Positions 17,598 to 27,292 of a stretch of 64,000 nucleotides of DNA are shown in pieces (position 1 is the first letter of the stretch; every line of letters starts with the position of its first letter). The stretch is from the NCBI GenBank assembly GCA_017416285.1, contig JAFQCU010000029.1, forward strand, positions 1 through 64,000, in the 5' to 3' direction. A program made the translations under genes and the position numbers. The notes under the pieces were generated by a model. That model searched no databases, was not told the DNA's origin, and worked only from the letters and a program-made list of their open reading frames with translations. This DNA is from Clostridia bacterium. GTDB lineage: Bacteria > Bacillota > Clostridia > Oscillospirales > Acutalibacteraceae.

Positions 17598-18836
17598 TTA
17601 ATAAATAGGGAAGTTAGCGCAAAGCTCCACAACTTCTTTTGATACACGCTCTTTATTGCCTTCAAAATCATCAATAATATCACGAATCCATTTAGCAATT
17701 TTAAGCATTTCTGCCTCTTTAAAGCCACGTGTTGTAACGGCAGGAGTACCAATACGTAAGCCGCTTGTAACGAAGGGAGACTGCGGGTCGTTGGGTATGG
17801 TATTTTTGTTAGCGGTAATATGAACTTCATCAAGTCGGTGTTCAAGCTCTTTACCAGTAATACCCTCGTTAACTAGGTTTAAGAGAATAAGGTGGTTATC
17901 AGTACCGTTAGATACAAGACGGAAACCCTGTTCTTTCAAAGCTTCAGCTAAAGCAGCGGAATTTTTTACAACCTGTGCTTGGTATTCTTTATATTCATCG
18001 GTTAAAGCTTCGCCAAAAGCTACTGCTTTTGCGGCAATAATATGCATTAATGGACCGCCCTGTGTTCCGGGGAATACGGCCTTATCAATTTTCTTTGCAA
18101 GCTCTTCATCATTTGTGAGAATAAGACCGCCACGTGGACCACGTAAAGTTTTATGTGTTGTTGAGGTTACAACGTGAGCGTAAGGAATAGGGGAAGGATG
18201 AACACCTGCAGCAACAAGACCCGCAATGTGCGCCATATCTACCATTAAGTATGCACCGACAGAATCGGCTATCTTACGGCAACGCTCGAAATCAATTACA
18301 CGGGAATATGCACTTGCACCGACAACAATAAGCTTAGGCATACATTCACTAGCAATACGTTGCATTTCATCATAATCAATCATTTCGGTTTCATTACTAA
18401 CGCCGTAAGGCACGATGTTAAAATATTTGCCCGAAATATTAACGGGTGAGCCGTGGGAAAGATGACCGCCTTGCTGTAGATTCATACCCATAACGGTATC
18501 ACCGGGGTTCACAAGTGCAAAAAATGTTGCTAGGTTTGCATTTGCACCGCTGTGAGGTTGAACGTTGGCAAATTTGCAGCCAAAAAGCTTTTTGGCACGT
18601 TCTCTTGCAATATCTTCAACAATATCTACACAATAGCAGCCGCCATAATAACGTTTTGAGGGATAACCTTCAGCATATTTGTTTGTAAGGATACCGCCCG
18701 CTGCCAGTAAAACGGCATTTGAAACAATATTTTCAGAAGCAATAAGCTCGATATTATTGCGCTGTCGATTAAGCTCTTTTTCACATGCTAAAGCAACTTC
18801 GTTATCAAAATTTTTAAGTTCCTCAAAAAAGTTCAT
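17598..18836 (-). CDS. glyA: Serine hydroxymethyltransferase
   Basis: A PLP enzyme converting serine and tetrahydrofolate into glycine and 5,10-methylenetetrahydrofolate. 412 residues, normal. The PLP lysine lies in [14 protein letters not shown] near residue 228; [15 protein letters not shown] and the HSGANAN motif are present. The ATG at 18836 is chosen because AGGAGA precedes it. It forms an operon with fhs under a near-consensus promoter. Confidence 0.96.
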   Translation of the reverse strand: MNFFEELKNFDNEVALACEKELNRQRNNIELIASENIVSNAVLLAAGGILTNKYAEGYPSKRYYGGCYCVDIVEDIARERAKKLFGCKFANVQPHSGANANLATFFALVNPGDTVMGMNLQQGGHLSHGSPVNISGKYFNIVPYGVSNETEMIDYDEMQRIASECMPKLIVVGASAYSRVIDFERCRKIADSVGAYLMVDMAHIAGLVAAGVHPSPIPYAHVVTSTTHKTLRGPRGGLILTNDEELAKKIDKAVFPGTQGGPLMHIIAAKAVAFGEALTDEYKEYQAQVVKNSAALAEALKEQGFRLVSNGTDNHLILLNLVNEGITGKELEHRLDEVHITANKNTIPNDPQSPFVTSGLRIGTPAVTTRGFKEAEMLKIAKWIRDIIDDFEGNKERVSKEVVELCANFPIY

Positions 18837-18868
18837 TTTTAAATTTCTCCTGTCCAAAATATGAAAAA

Positions 18869-18897
18869 ATTATAACATAGGTAATATCATTTGTCAA
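18869..18897 (-). promoter_or_regulatory. Consensus sigma-A promoter for glyA-fhs
   Basis: Read on the minus strand: TTGACA (18897-18892), 17 bases, TATAAT (18874-18869). A full consensus, implying strong constitutive transcription. Confidence 0.85.
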
Positions 18898-18962
18898 TCT
18901 TAATAATATTATTATATGAGCATTTAAATTGTTAAAAAATTTAAAATTGTTTAACCACCGCC

Positions 18963-18991
18963 TTGACAATATTTGTAAATTGTTTTATATT
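18963..18991 (+). promoter_or_regulatory. Promoter for groES-groEL
   Basis: TTGACA (18963-18968), 17 bases, TATATT (18986-18991). No CIRCE element (TTAGCACTC-N9-GAGTGCTAA) is visible between it and groES. An inverted repeat GTTAAA-N13-TTTAAC lies just upstream (about 18930-18956) and could be an operator, but this is weak. Confidence 0.75.
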
Positions 18992-18993
18992 AA

Positions 18994-20959
<1,966 letters not shown>

Positions 20960-20960
<1 letters not shown>

Positions 20961-21139
20961 TGGCTGCTAAGGATAAAAGATTTATAAAAATTCATTCTGA
21001 ATCTATGGGTGAAAATCAAATTTTTGTTGACAGCGTAACCGGTGTTAATTATTTTTATCATAACAGTGGTTACGGTGGCGGTCTTACAGTTCTTGTTGAT
21101 AAGGACGGCAAACCCATAATAACACCTGTTGAAAAGTAA
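20960..21139 (+). CDS. Small DUF6440-like protein coupled to groEL
   Basis: A 59-codon gene whose ATG overlaps the groEL stop codon (TAATG), so it is probably translated by coupling. The sequence MAAKDKRFIKIHSESMGENQ leads to VDSVTGVNYFYHNSGYGGGL and a DKDGKP end. This fits DUF6440, a small family of unknown function widespread in Clostridia and their phages. A strong terminator follows at once, so it is the last gene of the groESL transcript. No function can be assigned. Confidence 0.75.
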
Positions 21140-21144
21140 AATTT

Positions 21145-21176
21145 AACCCCCGACCGAAGTCGGGGGTTTAGTTTTT
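21145..21176 (+). terminator. Terminator between groEL operon and folT (both strands)
   Basis: Stem AACCCCCGAC/GTCGGGGGTT (21145-21154 and 21159-21168) with a CGAA loop. It has a T-rich tail on the plus strand and a shorter one on the minus strand. Confidence 0.88.
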
Positions 21177-21705
21177 AATATGGTAGCTGTTTTCGTATTA
21201 GGTGATTAATTTTACTTTTTGAAGTAAATAAAAGACTTATAACAACTATTTCGACAACAGCGGTTAATATAACAAACGGAACACGGGAAATAAATACGGT
21301 CCAGAAAGCGGCAATACCGCCACGATATAAAACTGAAATAAAAATTGTGTTTAAAAGCAGGGAACAGGTGATTTTGTTAATTGTAACTGCCAGACTAATT
21401 TTAAGCACAGTTGCTTTTTTGTAAAGAAATAAACCCAAGCAAAGGCCGACAAGCATATTGGTTATTGTATATCCAACAAAGTACGGCCCAAAAGGCTTTA
21501 TCAAAGCACCGAGAAAATCACCAAGACCGCCGACCGCAACAGCATATGGAACACCCAAATAGCAAGCGGCAAACGCAACCGTAATAAAGCCGAAGCTTAA
21601 ATTATTGTTCCAAACCTGATAAGCGGGAACGAAGCGTTCTAAAATCACGTTTAAAGCGATTAAAACTGAAGTTAAAATAATTTTGAACAGCTTATTCTTT
21701 TTCAT
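21175..21705 (-). CDS. folT: Folate-specific ECF transporter S component
   Basis: A 176-residue protein with five or six membrane helices. The substrate-binding subunit of an energy-coupling-factor importer, it would use the shared EcfAAT module encoded elsewhere. It begins KKNKLFKIILTSVLIALNVI and has the typical FGFITVAFAACYLGVPYA and GGLGDFLGALIKP of FolT. The identification is strengthened by the THF riboswitch in its leader. The start is preceded by AGGAGGT, which lies in the switch hairpin. Confidence 0.9.
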   Translation of the reverse strand: MKKNKLFKIILTSVLIALNVILERFVPAYQVWNNNLSFGFITVAFAACYLGVPYAVAVGGLGDFLGALIKPFGPYFVGYTITNMLVGLCLGLFLYKKATVLKISLAVTINKITCSLLLNTIFISVLYRGGIAAFWTVFISRVPFVILTAVVEIVVISLLFTSKSKINHLIRKQLPY

Positions 21706-21715
21706 AAAGTTAAAA

Positions 21716-21866
21716 ACCTCCTATTACCCGTAGTTCCGAATAATAAGAGGTGTTACAATTATTATGCGGCAGCGGGATGCAACAACCGAACCGCAGAAAA
21801 TTCCTTCGTTCTTACGGCAACTCCCCGTCCGTAAGACACTTAACGCTCAGTTATCTACTCTGCAAT
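21716..21866 (-). ncRNA. Tetrahydrofolate (THF) riboswitch controlling folT
   Basis: Read on the minus strand, the aptamer (about 21863-21769) has GAGTAGATAACTGAGCGTTA followed by AGTGTC, then GAACGAAGG and TTGTTGCATCCCGCTGC, matching the folT-type THF aptamer. The expression platform is an 11-pair stem made by ACCTCTTATTA (21751-21741) and TAATAGGAGGT (21726-21716). The second arm contains the Shine-Dalgarno sequence of folT. This suggests control of translation: folate-bound RNA would hide the ribosome site. Confidence 0.92.
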
Positions 21867-21874
21867 ATGTTATA

Positions 21875-21902
21875 ATTATATCGAATTTTATTCATTTGTC
21901 AA
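21875..21902 (-). promoter_or_regulatory. Promoter for the THF riboswitch-folT transcript
   Basis: On the minus strand: TTGACA (21902-21897), 16 bases, TATAAT (21880-21875). Its -35 box lies inside the last codons of the upstream glycosylase gene. Confidence 0.82.
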
Positions 21903-22727
21903 TAATTTAGTATCACGTGCATAGAAAAAAATATACTGCTGTGCAATGCCTGCATAGTCGGTAGCACAGTCGGGCAGTTCGCCGTCAAAAAGGGTGTACA
22001 TTGCACGTTTAATCCAAACATCCTTTGGAAAAGCACGGTCTTGGTGGTGGGAAAAAAGCAAGGCACAATCTGCAACCTTGGGTCCCACACCTTTAATTTT
22101 CATAAGTTCTTGTTGTGCAGCTTCAAGTGGGAAATATCTTAAATGATATAAATCCACTTCTCCGTTTGCAACCTTTTGAGCTGCATCAATTAAATATTTT
22201 GCACGAAAACCGCTGCGTAAGGGGGCTAAATCTTCAACTGTAAGGGAAGCCATTTTTTCGGCAGTGGGGAAGGCGTAGCCGCCGTCAATTTTTTCGCCGA
22301 AGTTTTCACAAAGTCGTTCTACAATACCCTTAATACGACCAATATTGTTGTTTTGAGAAATGATAAATGAACACAGCGTTTCAAAAGGCTCTTGGTTTAA
22401 AATTCGAATACCGTATGAGTATTCACAAGCAGCTTTAAGGGTGGGATTTTGGCTTAGCTTTTTAACAATTTGGGTGTAGTCACGCTCTAAATCAAAATAA
22501 TTTTTCCAAAAATTATTAAAGTCGGTTTCATTTGTGTTATAAAGCACAACTGTACCGTCTGAAAGCTTTTCGAGTTTTAAAAATTTATTGCCTGCAATAC
22601 CCGACCATACACCGTTTTCATCACATTTCCAACGAAATGCTTGACCGCAGTCAAGCGTGTGGGGAAGGTCGAATTCTTCGATACCGTTTATGTAAATATT
22701 GTTGTTTTCAGAAAAAAATTTATACAT
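21888..22727 (-). CDS. ogg: 8-oxoguanine DNA glycosylase/AP lyase (Ogg type)
   Basis: A 279-residue base-excision repair enzyme. An N-terminal OGG domain (about 1-110, DLPHTLDCGQAFRW) precedes a helix-hairpin-helix glycosylase domain. The HhH motif is IKGVGPKVADCALLFS with the catalytic Lys, and the catalytic Asp lies in FPKDVWIKR. The ATG at 22727 follows GGAGTGAT; further in-frame ATGs upstream lack a ribosome site. The arrangement resembles clostridial Ogg. The folT promoter begins within its 3' end. Confidence 0.9.
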   Translation of the reverse strand: MYKFFSENNNIYINGIEEFDLPHTLDCGQAFRWKCDENGVWSGIAGNKFLKLEKLSDGTVVLYNTNETDFNNFWKNYFDLERDYTQIVKKLSQNPTLKAACEYSYGIRILNQEPFETLCSFIISQNNNIGRIKGIVERLCENFGEKIDGGYAFPTAEKMASLTVEDLAPLRSGFRAKYLIDAAQKVANGEVDLYHLRYFPLEAAQQELMKIKGVGPKVADCALLFSHHQDRAFPKDVWIKRAMYTLFDGELPDCATDYAGIAQQYIFFYARDTKLLTNE

Positions 22728-22742
22728 TTTATCACTCCGTAT

Positions 22743-22775
22743 TTGCATTATACAAATTTTGTGGTAAAATAGCAA
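22743..22775. promoter_or_regulatory. Overlapping divergent promoters for ogg and the DUF6062 gene
   Basis: Plus strand: TTGCAT (22743-22748), 16 bases, TAAAAT (22765-22770). Minus strand: TTGCTA (22775-22770), 17 bases, TATAAT (22752-22747). The two share the same 33 bases. Confidence 0.5.
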
Positions 22776-22801
22776 TATAAAAGTTTAGAAAAGAGATGTT
22801 T

Positions 22802-23497
22802 ATGCGACAGGATATTTGTACAATACCCATTAGCGAAGTATTTGAAGTAAATGACGGTTGTCCCATTTGCCGTATGCGTGAAGTAATTGAAAAAAGGATT
22901 ATTGACTACATAATGGGCGCCGCTATGATGGAGCCGGACGTGCGAATCGAAACCAACCGCCTTGGTTTTTGTGAAAGACATTTTGACCAAATGCTTGAGG
23001 CACGTGGAAGACTTCAATTAGCCCTTATTTTAGAATCGCATATTGATGAAATTAATAAAAATATTTTTGAAAAGAAGCTTTTTAATTCTCCTGTAAAAAA
23101 GGGCGAAAATGCCAAGAAAATGACCGAATCCTGCTTTGTTTGTGATAAAATAGAATGGGGCTTTTCAAGAATGATTGAAACCATTTTCCGTTGCTATGAA
23201 ACCGATAAGGATTTTCGCAAAATGTTTAATGGTCAGCCAATGTTTTGCCTTAAGCACTATGAAATGCTTATGAATTCTCCGCACCGTAAAATGCTTCGCC
23301 AAAGCGGTGGTGAATTTGCAAGCAATTTAACAAGAATAACGGCTGATTATTCGAAATCATTACATGATGACGTTAAAAAATATTGTTCAATGTATGATTA
23401 TCGTGCAAATGAAGGTCCAAAGGATTGGGGTACAAGCCGTGATTCTGTTGAACGCACTATTGCGTTTTTGGTCGGAAGAAATTATAAAGATGAATAA
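22802..23497 (+). CDS. DUF6062 family protein with paired Cys/His motifs
   Basis: A soluble protein of about 231 residues that I recognise as DUF6062, a clostridial family of unknown function. Four metal-ligand-like motifs alternate: CPIC (near 20), CERH (near 60), CFVC (near 109) and CLKH (near 148). This suggests a zinc-binding fold made of two similar halves. The ATG at 22802 is preferred to that at 22796 because the AAGAG ribosome site would be too close to the first. Divergent from ogg. Confidence 0.65.
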   Translation: MRQDICTIPISEVFEVNDGCPICRMREVIEKRIIDYIMGAAMMEPDVRIETNRLGFCERHFDQMLEARGRLQLALILESHIDEINKNIFEKKLFNSPVKKGENAKKMTESCFVCDKIEWGFSRMIETIFRCYETDKDFRKMFNGQPMFCLKHYEMLMNSPHRKMLRQSGGEFASNLTRITADYSKSLHDDVKKYCSMYDYRANEGPKDWGTSRDSVERTIAFLVGRNYKDE

Positions 23498-23660
23498 CTT
23501 GACATAATGTGTAAATTTTGGTCGAATGTTGATAACTTTTGCTGTATTTATAAGGGTTTATTCAACTTTTCCACCGAGTTATCCACATTTTTATGTAAAC
23601 CTGAATAAACTGCTAAACTTTGCCAAAACTAGTTATATAACAACTAAAGGGGCGTTTGTT
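23498..23660. promoter_or_regulatory. DnaA-box-rich spacer with inverted repeat
   Basis: A perfect DnaA box TTATCCACA lies at 23579-23587. One-mismatch boxes are TTTTCCACC at 23567-23575, TTATCAACA on the minus strand at 23535-23527 and ATTTACACA on the minus strand at about 23516-23508. The perfect box and a TTATGTAAAC element (23591-23600) lie in the loop between inverted arms GTTTATTCA (23556-23564) and TGAATAAAC (23602-23610). TTGACA at 23499-23504 has no convincing -10 box. Confidence 0.55.
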
Positions 23661-23933
23661 TTGGTAAAAGGTGTAAGTAAAACGATTATTGAGGTTAATA
23701 ACACAGGCAGCAAGCTTTTTGAAAAAATTGTATTTTATGTAACCCCTGAATATGGAAATCTTAACGCCAAGCAATTAAAGCGTGCGGCGGCAAATTTTTC
23801 CTTTAATTATGGCAGTACGGTAAATGCCCCAACCTTAAGAAAACGCATTAAACGTAAAAAAATAATTAAAGCTGTCATAATTTCGGGGTGTGGCTTGTTG
23901 GTATTTTTGGGTGTTTGCCTGCTAGTTTTGTGA
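23661..23933 (+). CDS. Small basic protein with C-terminal membrane anchor, unknown
   Basis: A 90-residue protein started from TTG at 23661, eight bases after AAAGGGG. The longer upstream frame (from 23526) lies over DnaA-box sequence and is not favoured. A soluble domain of about 60 residues is followed by a basic RKRIKRKK segment and one hydrophobic helix (about 69-89), so it is probably tail-anchored with its bulk in the cytoplasm. I do not recognise a family. Confidence 0.55.
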   Translation: MVKGVSKTIIEVNNTGSKLFEKIVFYVTPEYGNLNAKQLKRAAANFSFNYGSTVNAPTLRKRIKRKKIIKAVIISGCGLLVFLGVCLLVL

Positions 23934-23949
23934 ATAAAGTGTAAAATTA

Positions 23950-23982
23950 ATGCAAGAAGTTGGCTTTACTTCTTGCATTTGC
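23950..23982 (+). terminator. Stem-loop terminator
   Basis: Perfect 11-pair stem ATGCAAGAAGT/ACTTCTTGCAT (23950-23960, 23968-23978), but the following T run is short. Confidence 0.55.
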
Positions 23983-24001
23983 CATTTATTTATAATATAA
24001 T
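23973..24001 (+). promoter_or_regulatory. Promoter for the 24 kb membrane-protein pair
   Basis: TTGCAT (23973-23978), 17 bases, TATAAT (23996-24001). The -35 box is inside the 3' arm of the preceding stem-loop. Confidence 0.55.
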
Positions 24002-24032
24002 TAATTATATTTGTTAAAAAGGTGTTAATGTG

Positions 24033-24770
24033 ATGGATATATTAAAAAAAGGTATTAAAACGTTTTTTACCACTATTATTGTTTGCATAATTTGTTTTTT
24101 TCTGGTTGTTTCCTTTAATGCACTAAAGATTGGCCTGTTTTCACAAGATATTGGTTATGACGTTTATGGCAAAACCGAGGAAAATGCCGACCCCGAATAT
24201 TTATATTCTTATTACATAAAGGATGGCGAAGATCTAAAGGCAGAGGATTATGAAAAGCAGGGCTATCAGCTTTTTAAATATTCCATCCGTTCAGAGGTTG
24301 AAAAAGCACCCGAAATTTTTTGTAGTGTTTTTTCACAGATTTTCTGCTTTGTTATTTTAGTTTCGTTTATTTATAACGAGCTTTGGAAAGCGGGCAATAA
24401 GGATTTTGAGGCAGAGCGTCTTTACGGCACAGCCATTAATAAATTAAAGGGGTTATATATCGGTTTAATTGCGGTTGTTCCGTCAGCTGTGCTTTTAACA
24501 TTTTGCCTTGCTATGAAGGATACAATTACGGCAAAATTACCGATTGCAATTTTCACTTTTTCTAATTGCTATGCTTACGAAATTATTTTTTCAATTACAA
24601 ATGGTGCGGTAAATTGGGCAGACGTTCAGTGGTGGCAGGCTTTAGTTTATTTTGCAGTGCTGATGATTATTCCGATAATTGCACTGGTTTCTTATATTAT
24701 CGGTTATAAGGATATTTCGCTTGCGGAAAAGCTTGTTTATAAAAACAACAAAAAGATTAAAAGAGGTTAA
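24033..24770 (+). CDS. Polytopic membrane protein, unknown
   Basis: A 245-residue protein with about five predicted membrane segments: near 8-28, an outer loop of about 60 residues with acidic character, then segments near 98-116, 138-160, 172-190 and 207-228. No family recognised. It is followed six bases later by a YesL/DUF624 membrane gene, so the two probably act together in the membrane. The ATG at 24033 is preferred to GTG at 24030 on spacing from AAAGGTG. Confidence 0.55.
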   Translation: MDILKKGIKTFFTTIIVCIICFFLVVSFNALKIGLFSQDIGYDVYGKTEENADPEYLYSYYIKDGEDLKAEDYEKQGYQLFKYSIRSEVEKAPEIFCSVFSQIFCFVILVSFIYNELWKAGNKDFEAERLYGTAINKLKGLYIGLIAVVPSAVLLTFCLAMKDTITAKLPIAIFTFSNCYAYEIIFSITNGAVNWADVQWWQALVYFAVLMIIPIIALVSYIIGYKDISLAEKLVYKNNKKIKRG

Positions 24771-24776
24771 TTTAAA

Positions 24777-25619
24777 ATGGCGGGTTTATTTGGCTTATTT
24801 AATTACGAGAAGGAAGGACCTGGTATTGCTAAAAATGCCCCTAAAAAGCACGGCTTTATCGTGTTTTTTGAAACCTTTTTTCGCAATTTTTGGAAGTTTA
24901 TTCCTATTAATCTTGTTTACTGTCTTATAAACGTTCCGGTTATTACCAATGGGTTTGCTAATGTTGGCATAACACACGTTGCACGTAATACAGCAAGAGA
25001 TAAGCATTCATTTGGTCTATCGGACTTTTTTGAAACCATTAAAAAGAATAAAAAGCAAGCACTGATTGCGGGTATTATCAATTCAATAGTTTACATACTT
25101 ATGATAATGAACCTTGTGTTTTATTGGTTTTATGCAAAGAATATTTTACAAAGCATCGGTTTTGGCTTTGTAATGGCAATTTTCTTTGTTTTTTCGGTTA
25201 TGTGTTACTATTTATGGACACTGATTATAACCTTTGATTTCTCCTTAAAGCAAGCGTATATGAACAGCTTCCGTTTTGTGTTTGTAAACTTAAAATACAA
25301 TCTGCTTTGCTTCTTTACTATTGCTTTGGTTTATGCAGTAGCGATTGCGTTGCTTGTAATTTTTCCAAATTTCTTTTTCGCTATTTTACCGATTGAAATT
25401 CTTTTGTATCTAACCATTTTCCCTTGCTTTAAGGCGTTGCTCGTTCAGTTTTGTACCTTTCACTCAATTAAAAAGTACATTATTGACCCTTATTATGAAG
25501 AGCACCCCGATGAAGACATTGAAAAGCGTCACGATTTAGGACTTAAAACCCCTGAAGATGAGGTTGAGGAAGAATCTGATGAAGACGATGAAGATGGCGA
25601 TGTAATTTTTAATGATTAA
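24777..25619 (+). CDS. YesL-like (DUF624) membrane protein
   Basis: A 280-residue integral membrane protein. The stretch FWKFIPINLVYCLINVPVIT, followed by a loop rich in ARNTARDKHSF and by FFETIKKNKKQAL, matches DUF624, the YesL family. These proteins are often beside sugar transporters, but their role is unproven. About five helices are visible. The C-terminal 40 residues are strongly acidic (runs of Glu and Asp), unusual for the family core. It ends in a perfect hairpin shared with ymxH. Confidence 0.7.
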   Translation: MAGLFGLFNYEKEGPGIAKNAPKKHGFIVFFETFFRNFWKFIPINLVYCLINVPVITNGFANVGITHVARNTARDKHSFGLSDFFETIKKNKKQALIAGIINSIVYILMIMNLVFYWFYAKNILQSIGFGFVMAIFFVFSVMCYYLWTLIITFDFSLKQAYMNSFRFVFVNLKYNLLCFFTIALVYAVAIALLVIFPNFFFAILPIEILLYLTIFPCFKALLVQFCTFHSIKKYIIDPYYEEHPDEDIEKRHDLGLKTPEDEVEEESDEDDEDGDVIFND

Positions 25620-25627
25620 AACGCATA

Positions 25628-25661
25628 TACTCCTTTAGAGCTTTCTAAAGGAGTATTTTTT
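25628..25661 (+). terminator. Perfect hairpin: terminator whose 3' arm carries the ymxH ribosome site
   Basis: TACTCCTTTAGA (25628-25639), loop GCTT, TCTAAAGGAGTA (25644-25655): 12 perfect pairs followed by six T and then directly ATG. The shape is that of a rho-independent terminator. The only ribosome site of ymxH, AAAGGAG (25647-25653), is buried in the 3' arm. Read-through RNA would have a masked start, whereas RNA begun inside the hairpin would not. Confidence 0.75.
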
Positions 25662-25919
25662 ATGAATTGCAGAATTGCTGAATTAAGAAATAAACAGGTA
25701 GTATGCGTTAAAAACGGCAAGGTGCTGGGCTATATTTCTGATATTGAGCTTGATACCAAAAGCGGTACGCTTATTTCACTTATAATATACGGCAGACCAC
25801 GCTTTTTTGGACTTTTCGGCAAGAGCGAGGATATTGTTATTCCTTGGTGTGATATTGAGGTTATAGGTCCTGAAACGGTGCTTGTTTCTAGCGATTCGCC
25901 GTATTGTGTTACAAAATAA
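25662..25919 (+). CDS. ymxH: YlmC/YmxH sporulation-associated PRC-barrel protein
   Basis: An 85-residue protein of the YlmC/YmxH family: RIAELRNKQVVCVKNGKVLG, then DIELDTKSGTL, YGRPRFFGLFGK and VIPW. Family members are single PRC-barrel-like domains found in spore formers; their exact role is unclear. Upstream control is unusual because the ribosome site lies in a terminator-like stem. It precedes spoIVB, which fits a sporulation context. Confidence 0.8.
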   Translation: MNCRIAELRNKQVVCVKNGKVLGYISDIELDTKSGTLISLIIYGRPRFFGLFGKSEDIVIPWCDIEVIGPETVLVSSDSPYCVTK

Positions 25920-25978
25920 ATTTTTACCTTTTTTAAATTATAAAAATGTGGGCAAGTTATAATAGGAGATGATTTTTC

Positions 25979-27223
25979 TTGAAGCTTGCACGCATTTTAA
26001 TTAAAAGTATAACTGCGGTGTTTTTAATATTCGCTATTGTAATTTTTTCGGGTGTAATTTATTTGCAAAACACCGTTTCAGATGAATATAAAATCAAAAA
26101 AGGTGAGGGGCTTAATATTGATAGTCTAGTGCCGATTGTGGCGTCCTTTAATGGCTCTGCTTTAGCCGAGGCATCTCAAGGTCGTAAGGTTGGCGACAGT
26201 TTTTTGGTTGATTTAAAGGCATTTGGCATAATTCCGATTTCTAAAATCGACGTTGAGGTTGTAGACGAGCTTCACGTGGCGGTTTTGGGTTCACCATTTG
26301 GTATGAAAATTTATACAAACGGCGTAATGGTGACATCACTTTCGGACGTGCAGACCGCAAACGGTGTTGAGCGTCCCGCCAAAAAAGCCGGCATAAAGCT
26401 AGGGGATTATATTTTATCTATAAATGGACAAGCAGTAACAACAAACGAAGACGTTATGTCTATTGTTGAAAAGTCAGATGGTAAAAAACTCAGCTTCGAA
26501 ATTTTGCGTGGCAACACTAAAATTTATATAAATTTTTGCGCTGTTAAATCAAAAGAAACAAGTAGCTATAAAATAGGCCTTTGGGTTAAGGACAGCTCTG
26601 CGGGTATCGGAACGCTAACCTTTTACAGTCCCGTTAATGATATTATATGCGGTTTAGGGCACGGTATTTGTGAAGAGGAAACAGGCGAGCTTATTAGCAT
26701 TAAGTCGGGCAGTATTGTTGAGGCACAGATAATTTCATCTGAAAAGGGTGAAATCGGTGCACCCGGCAAGCTTAACGGAAGAATGTTGTTTCAAACTGTC
26801 GGAGTTATTGAAAAGAATTGCCAAATGGGTGTGTATTCTAGGCTTACCGGTAAATTAGAATTTTCAAACCTTACAGAAATTGCCCTAAAGCAAGAGGTAA
26901 AAAACGGCAAGGCACAAATATTATGCACCATTGACGAAAGCGGTCCAAAGCTATATGACTGTCAGATTGAAGTGCGGTCATCTGCTTATCATAATAAGGT
27001 GCAAAATTTACTTGTTACTGTTACCGATAAAAAATTGCTCGAGAAAACCGGCGGAATAGTGCAAGGAATGAGCGGCAGCCCGATTTTACAAGACGGAAAG
27101 CTAATAGGTGCCGTTACTCACGTGCTAATCGATAACCCAACAAAGGGTTACGGCATTTTTGCGGAAAATATGCTCGAAACCGCACAGTTTGTGGCAGATG
27201 AACAATTAAATAAGGTATCGTAA
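25979..27223 (+). CDS. spoIVB: SpoIVB peptidase (stage IV sporulation protein B)
   Basis: A serine peptidase (S55) secreted from the forespore. It cleaves SpoIVFA and so releases the BofA-inhibited SpoIVFB protease that activates pro-sigma-K. Membrane segment at 9-29; PDZ domain about 105-185 (GIKLGDYILSINGQAVTT); peptidase domain with His in GLGHGI (near 227) and nucleophile Ser in GIVQGMSGSPI (near 364), close to Bacillus His236 and Ser378. The start is TTG after AGGAGA. 414 residues, normal. A recognisable sigma-G or sigma-F promoter was not found. Confidence 0.93.
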   Translation: MKLARILIKSITAVFLIFAIVIFSGVIYLQNTVSDEYKIKKGEGLNIDSLVPIVASFNGSALAEASQGRKVGDSFLVDLKAFGIIPISKIDVEVVDELHVAVLGSPFGMKIYTNGVMVTSLSDVQTANGVERPAKKAGIKLGDYILSINGQAVTTNEDVMSIVEKSDGKKLSFEILRGNTKIYINFCAVKSKETSSYKIGLWVKDSSAGIGTLTFYSPVNDIICGLGHGICEEETGELISIKSGSIVEAQIISSEKGEIGAPGKLNGRMLFQTVGVIEKNCQMGVYSRLTGKLEFSNLTEIALKQEVKNGKAQILCTIDESGPKLYDCQIEVRSSAYHNKVQNLLVTVTDKKLLEKTGGIVQGMSGSPILQDGKLIGAVTHVLIDNPTKGYGIFAENMLETAQFVADEQLNKVS

Positions 27224-27229
27224 AGGCAT

Positions 27230-27275
27230 GAAGCCGTTGCAGAACATTAAATTTCTGCAACGGCTTCGTGTGTTT
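27230..27275 (+). terminator. Terminator between spoIVB and the AraC gene (both strands)
   Basis: A 15-pair perfect stem GAAGCCGTTGCAGAA (27230-27244) with its complement at 27253-27267, plus T-rich flanks. The genes converge here. Confidence 0.88.
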
Positions 27276-27292
27276 TATTTATAAAATTTATA

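Noticed and set aside
23498..23615. A chromosomal replication origin
   Set aside because: DnaA boxes are present, but there is no dnaA, dnaN, rpmH or gidA nearby and no clear AT-rich 13-mer array, so only a DnaA-box cluster is proposed.
23526..23660. N-terminal extension of the small tail-anchored protein
   Set aside because: The 45 extra codons lie over DnaA boxes and an inverted repeat. The TTG at 23661 has a well-placed AAAGGGG.
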